DNA from: CAZFCK01 sp964517355
GTDB taxonomy: Bacteria; Desulfobacterota; Desulfovibrionia; Desulfovibrionales; Desulfovibrionaceae
Direction: 5' to 3'
DNA: 5,447 bases
Assembly: GCA_964517355.1 (NCBI GenBank)
Contig: CAZFCK010000280.1
Span: forward strand, 1 to 5,447
This document shows, in pieces, positions 5,375-5,447 of the stretch (position 1 is the first letter of the stretch; each line of letters starts with the position of its first letter). The notes beneath the pieces were generated by a model, which saw only the letters and a program-made list of their open reading frames with translations, was not told the origin of the DNA and made no database searches. The position numbers and the translations under genes were made by a program.

Positions 5375-5377
5375 GAA

Positions 5378-5447
5378 ATGAACGAACAATGGAATTCTGC
5401 TTCTCAAAATTCCGAAGTTTGGGAAGGGGAGAGCGCGAGAGGGGAAA
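5378..5447 (+). CDS. Start of an unidentified gene, cut by the window end
   Basis: From ATG 5378 the frame stays open for 23 codons to the window edge, giving a polar, acidic N-terminus (MNEQWNSASQNSEVWEGESA). An in-frame stop lies upstream at 5351. No good Shine-Dalgarno sequence precedes the ATG: AGGA at 5356-5359 is too far away, and the sequence just before the ATG belongs to a possible leader helix. The strong terminator at 5217 would isolate this gene from what precedes it. The stretch is too short to assign a family, and it may not be coding. Confidence 0.4.
   Translation, partial: MNEQWNSASQNSEVWEGESARGE

Noticed and set aside
5329..5375. GGGGTGC followed by ACCTGAT, resembling pieces of a TPP riboswitch
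   Set aside because: The essential CTGAGA element and the conserved sequence after ACCTGAT are missing, so the match is only two short words.
5425..5447. GGGGAGAG near the right edge, resembling the start of a glycine riboswitch
   Set aside because: Only the GGAGAG word is present, and the window ends before the diagnostic GCCGAAGGGGCAA part could appear. An open reading frame covers the same bases.

Overview
The window looks like a chromosomal stretch from a moderately GC-rich Gram-negative bacterium. A sulfate reducer of the Desulfovibrionaceae type is my best guess. That rests on the general style of the proteins, the sigma-54 signalling and the short intergenic palindromic repeats. No ribosomal or other marker gene fixes the taxonomy. 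All supported genes are on the + strand.

Layout. Positions 1-56 hold the terminator of a gene to the left. Positions 78-1286 encode a 12-helix major facilitator (MFS) transporter. A strong sigma-70 promoter overlapping the end of that gene (1283-1311) drives a small exported protein (1358-1849) of unknown function. A 107-bp palindrome-rich element follows (1863-1969). Next come a sigma-54 enhancer-binding response regulator (REC-PAS-AAA+-Fis HTH, 2225-3928), an intergenic region with a perfect 14-bp palindrome and a -24/-12-like promoter, and a small thioredoxin-fold protein with no cysteine (4129-4497). A second copy of the 107-bp element, in inverse orientation, begins at that gene's stop codon (4494-4600). 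From 4601 to 5377 there is no convincing protein gene. This part holds several hairpins, a duplicated hairpin motif and two consecutive intrinsic terminators (5109-5179 and 5182-5217), so it may encode a structured RNA. A further reading frame opens at 5378 and runs off the right edge.

How it may work together. The central 2.5 kb, bracketed by the inverted repeats, reads as a small regulatory module. The response regulator has an intact GAFTGA loop. The gene directly downstream has a sigma-54-like promoter, with a symmetric site about 93 bp upstream of the inferred start, where an enhancer-binding protein would bind. A second sigma-54-like promoter, near two TGTCA motifs, precedes the regulator itself. 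The simplest model is that the regulator activates the thioredoxin-like gene and perhaps itself. No histidine kinase is present, so the input signal is unknown.

The repeats have CTAG at both ends and imperfect terminal inverted repeats, and the two copies are 103/107 identical. They are best read as a non-autonomous, MITE-like family, possibly mobilised by an IS630-type transposase that inserts at CTAG.
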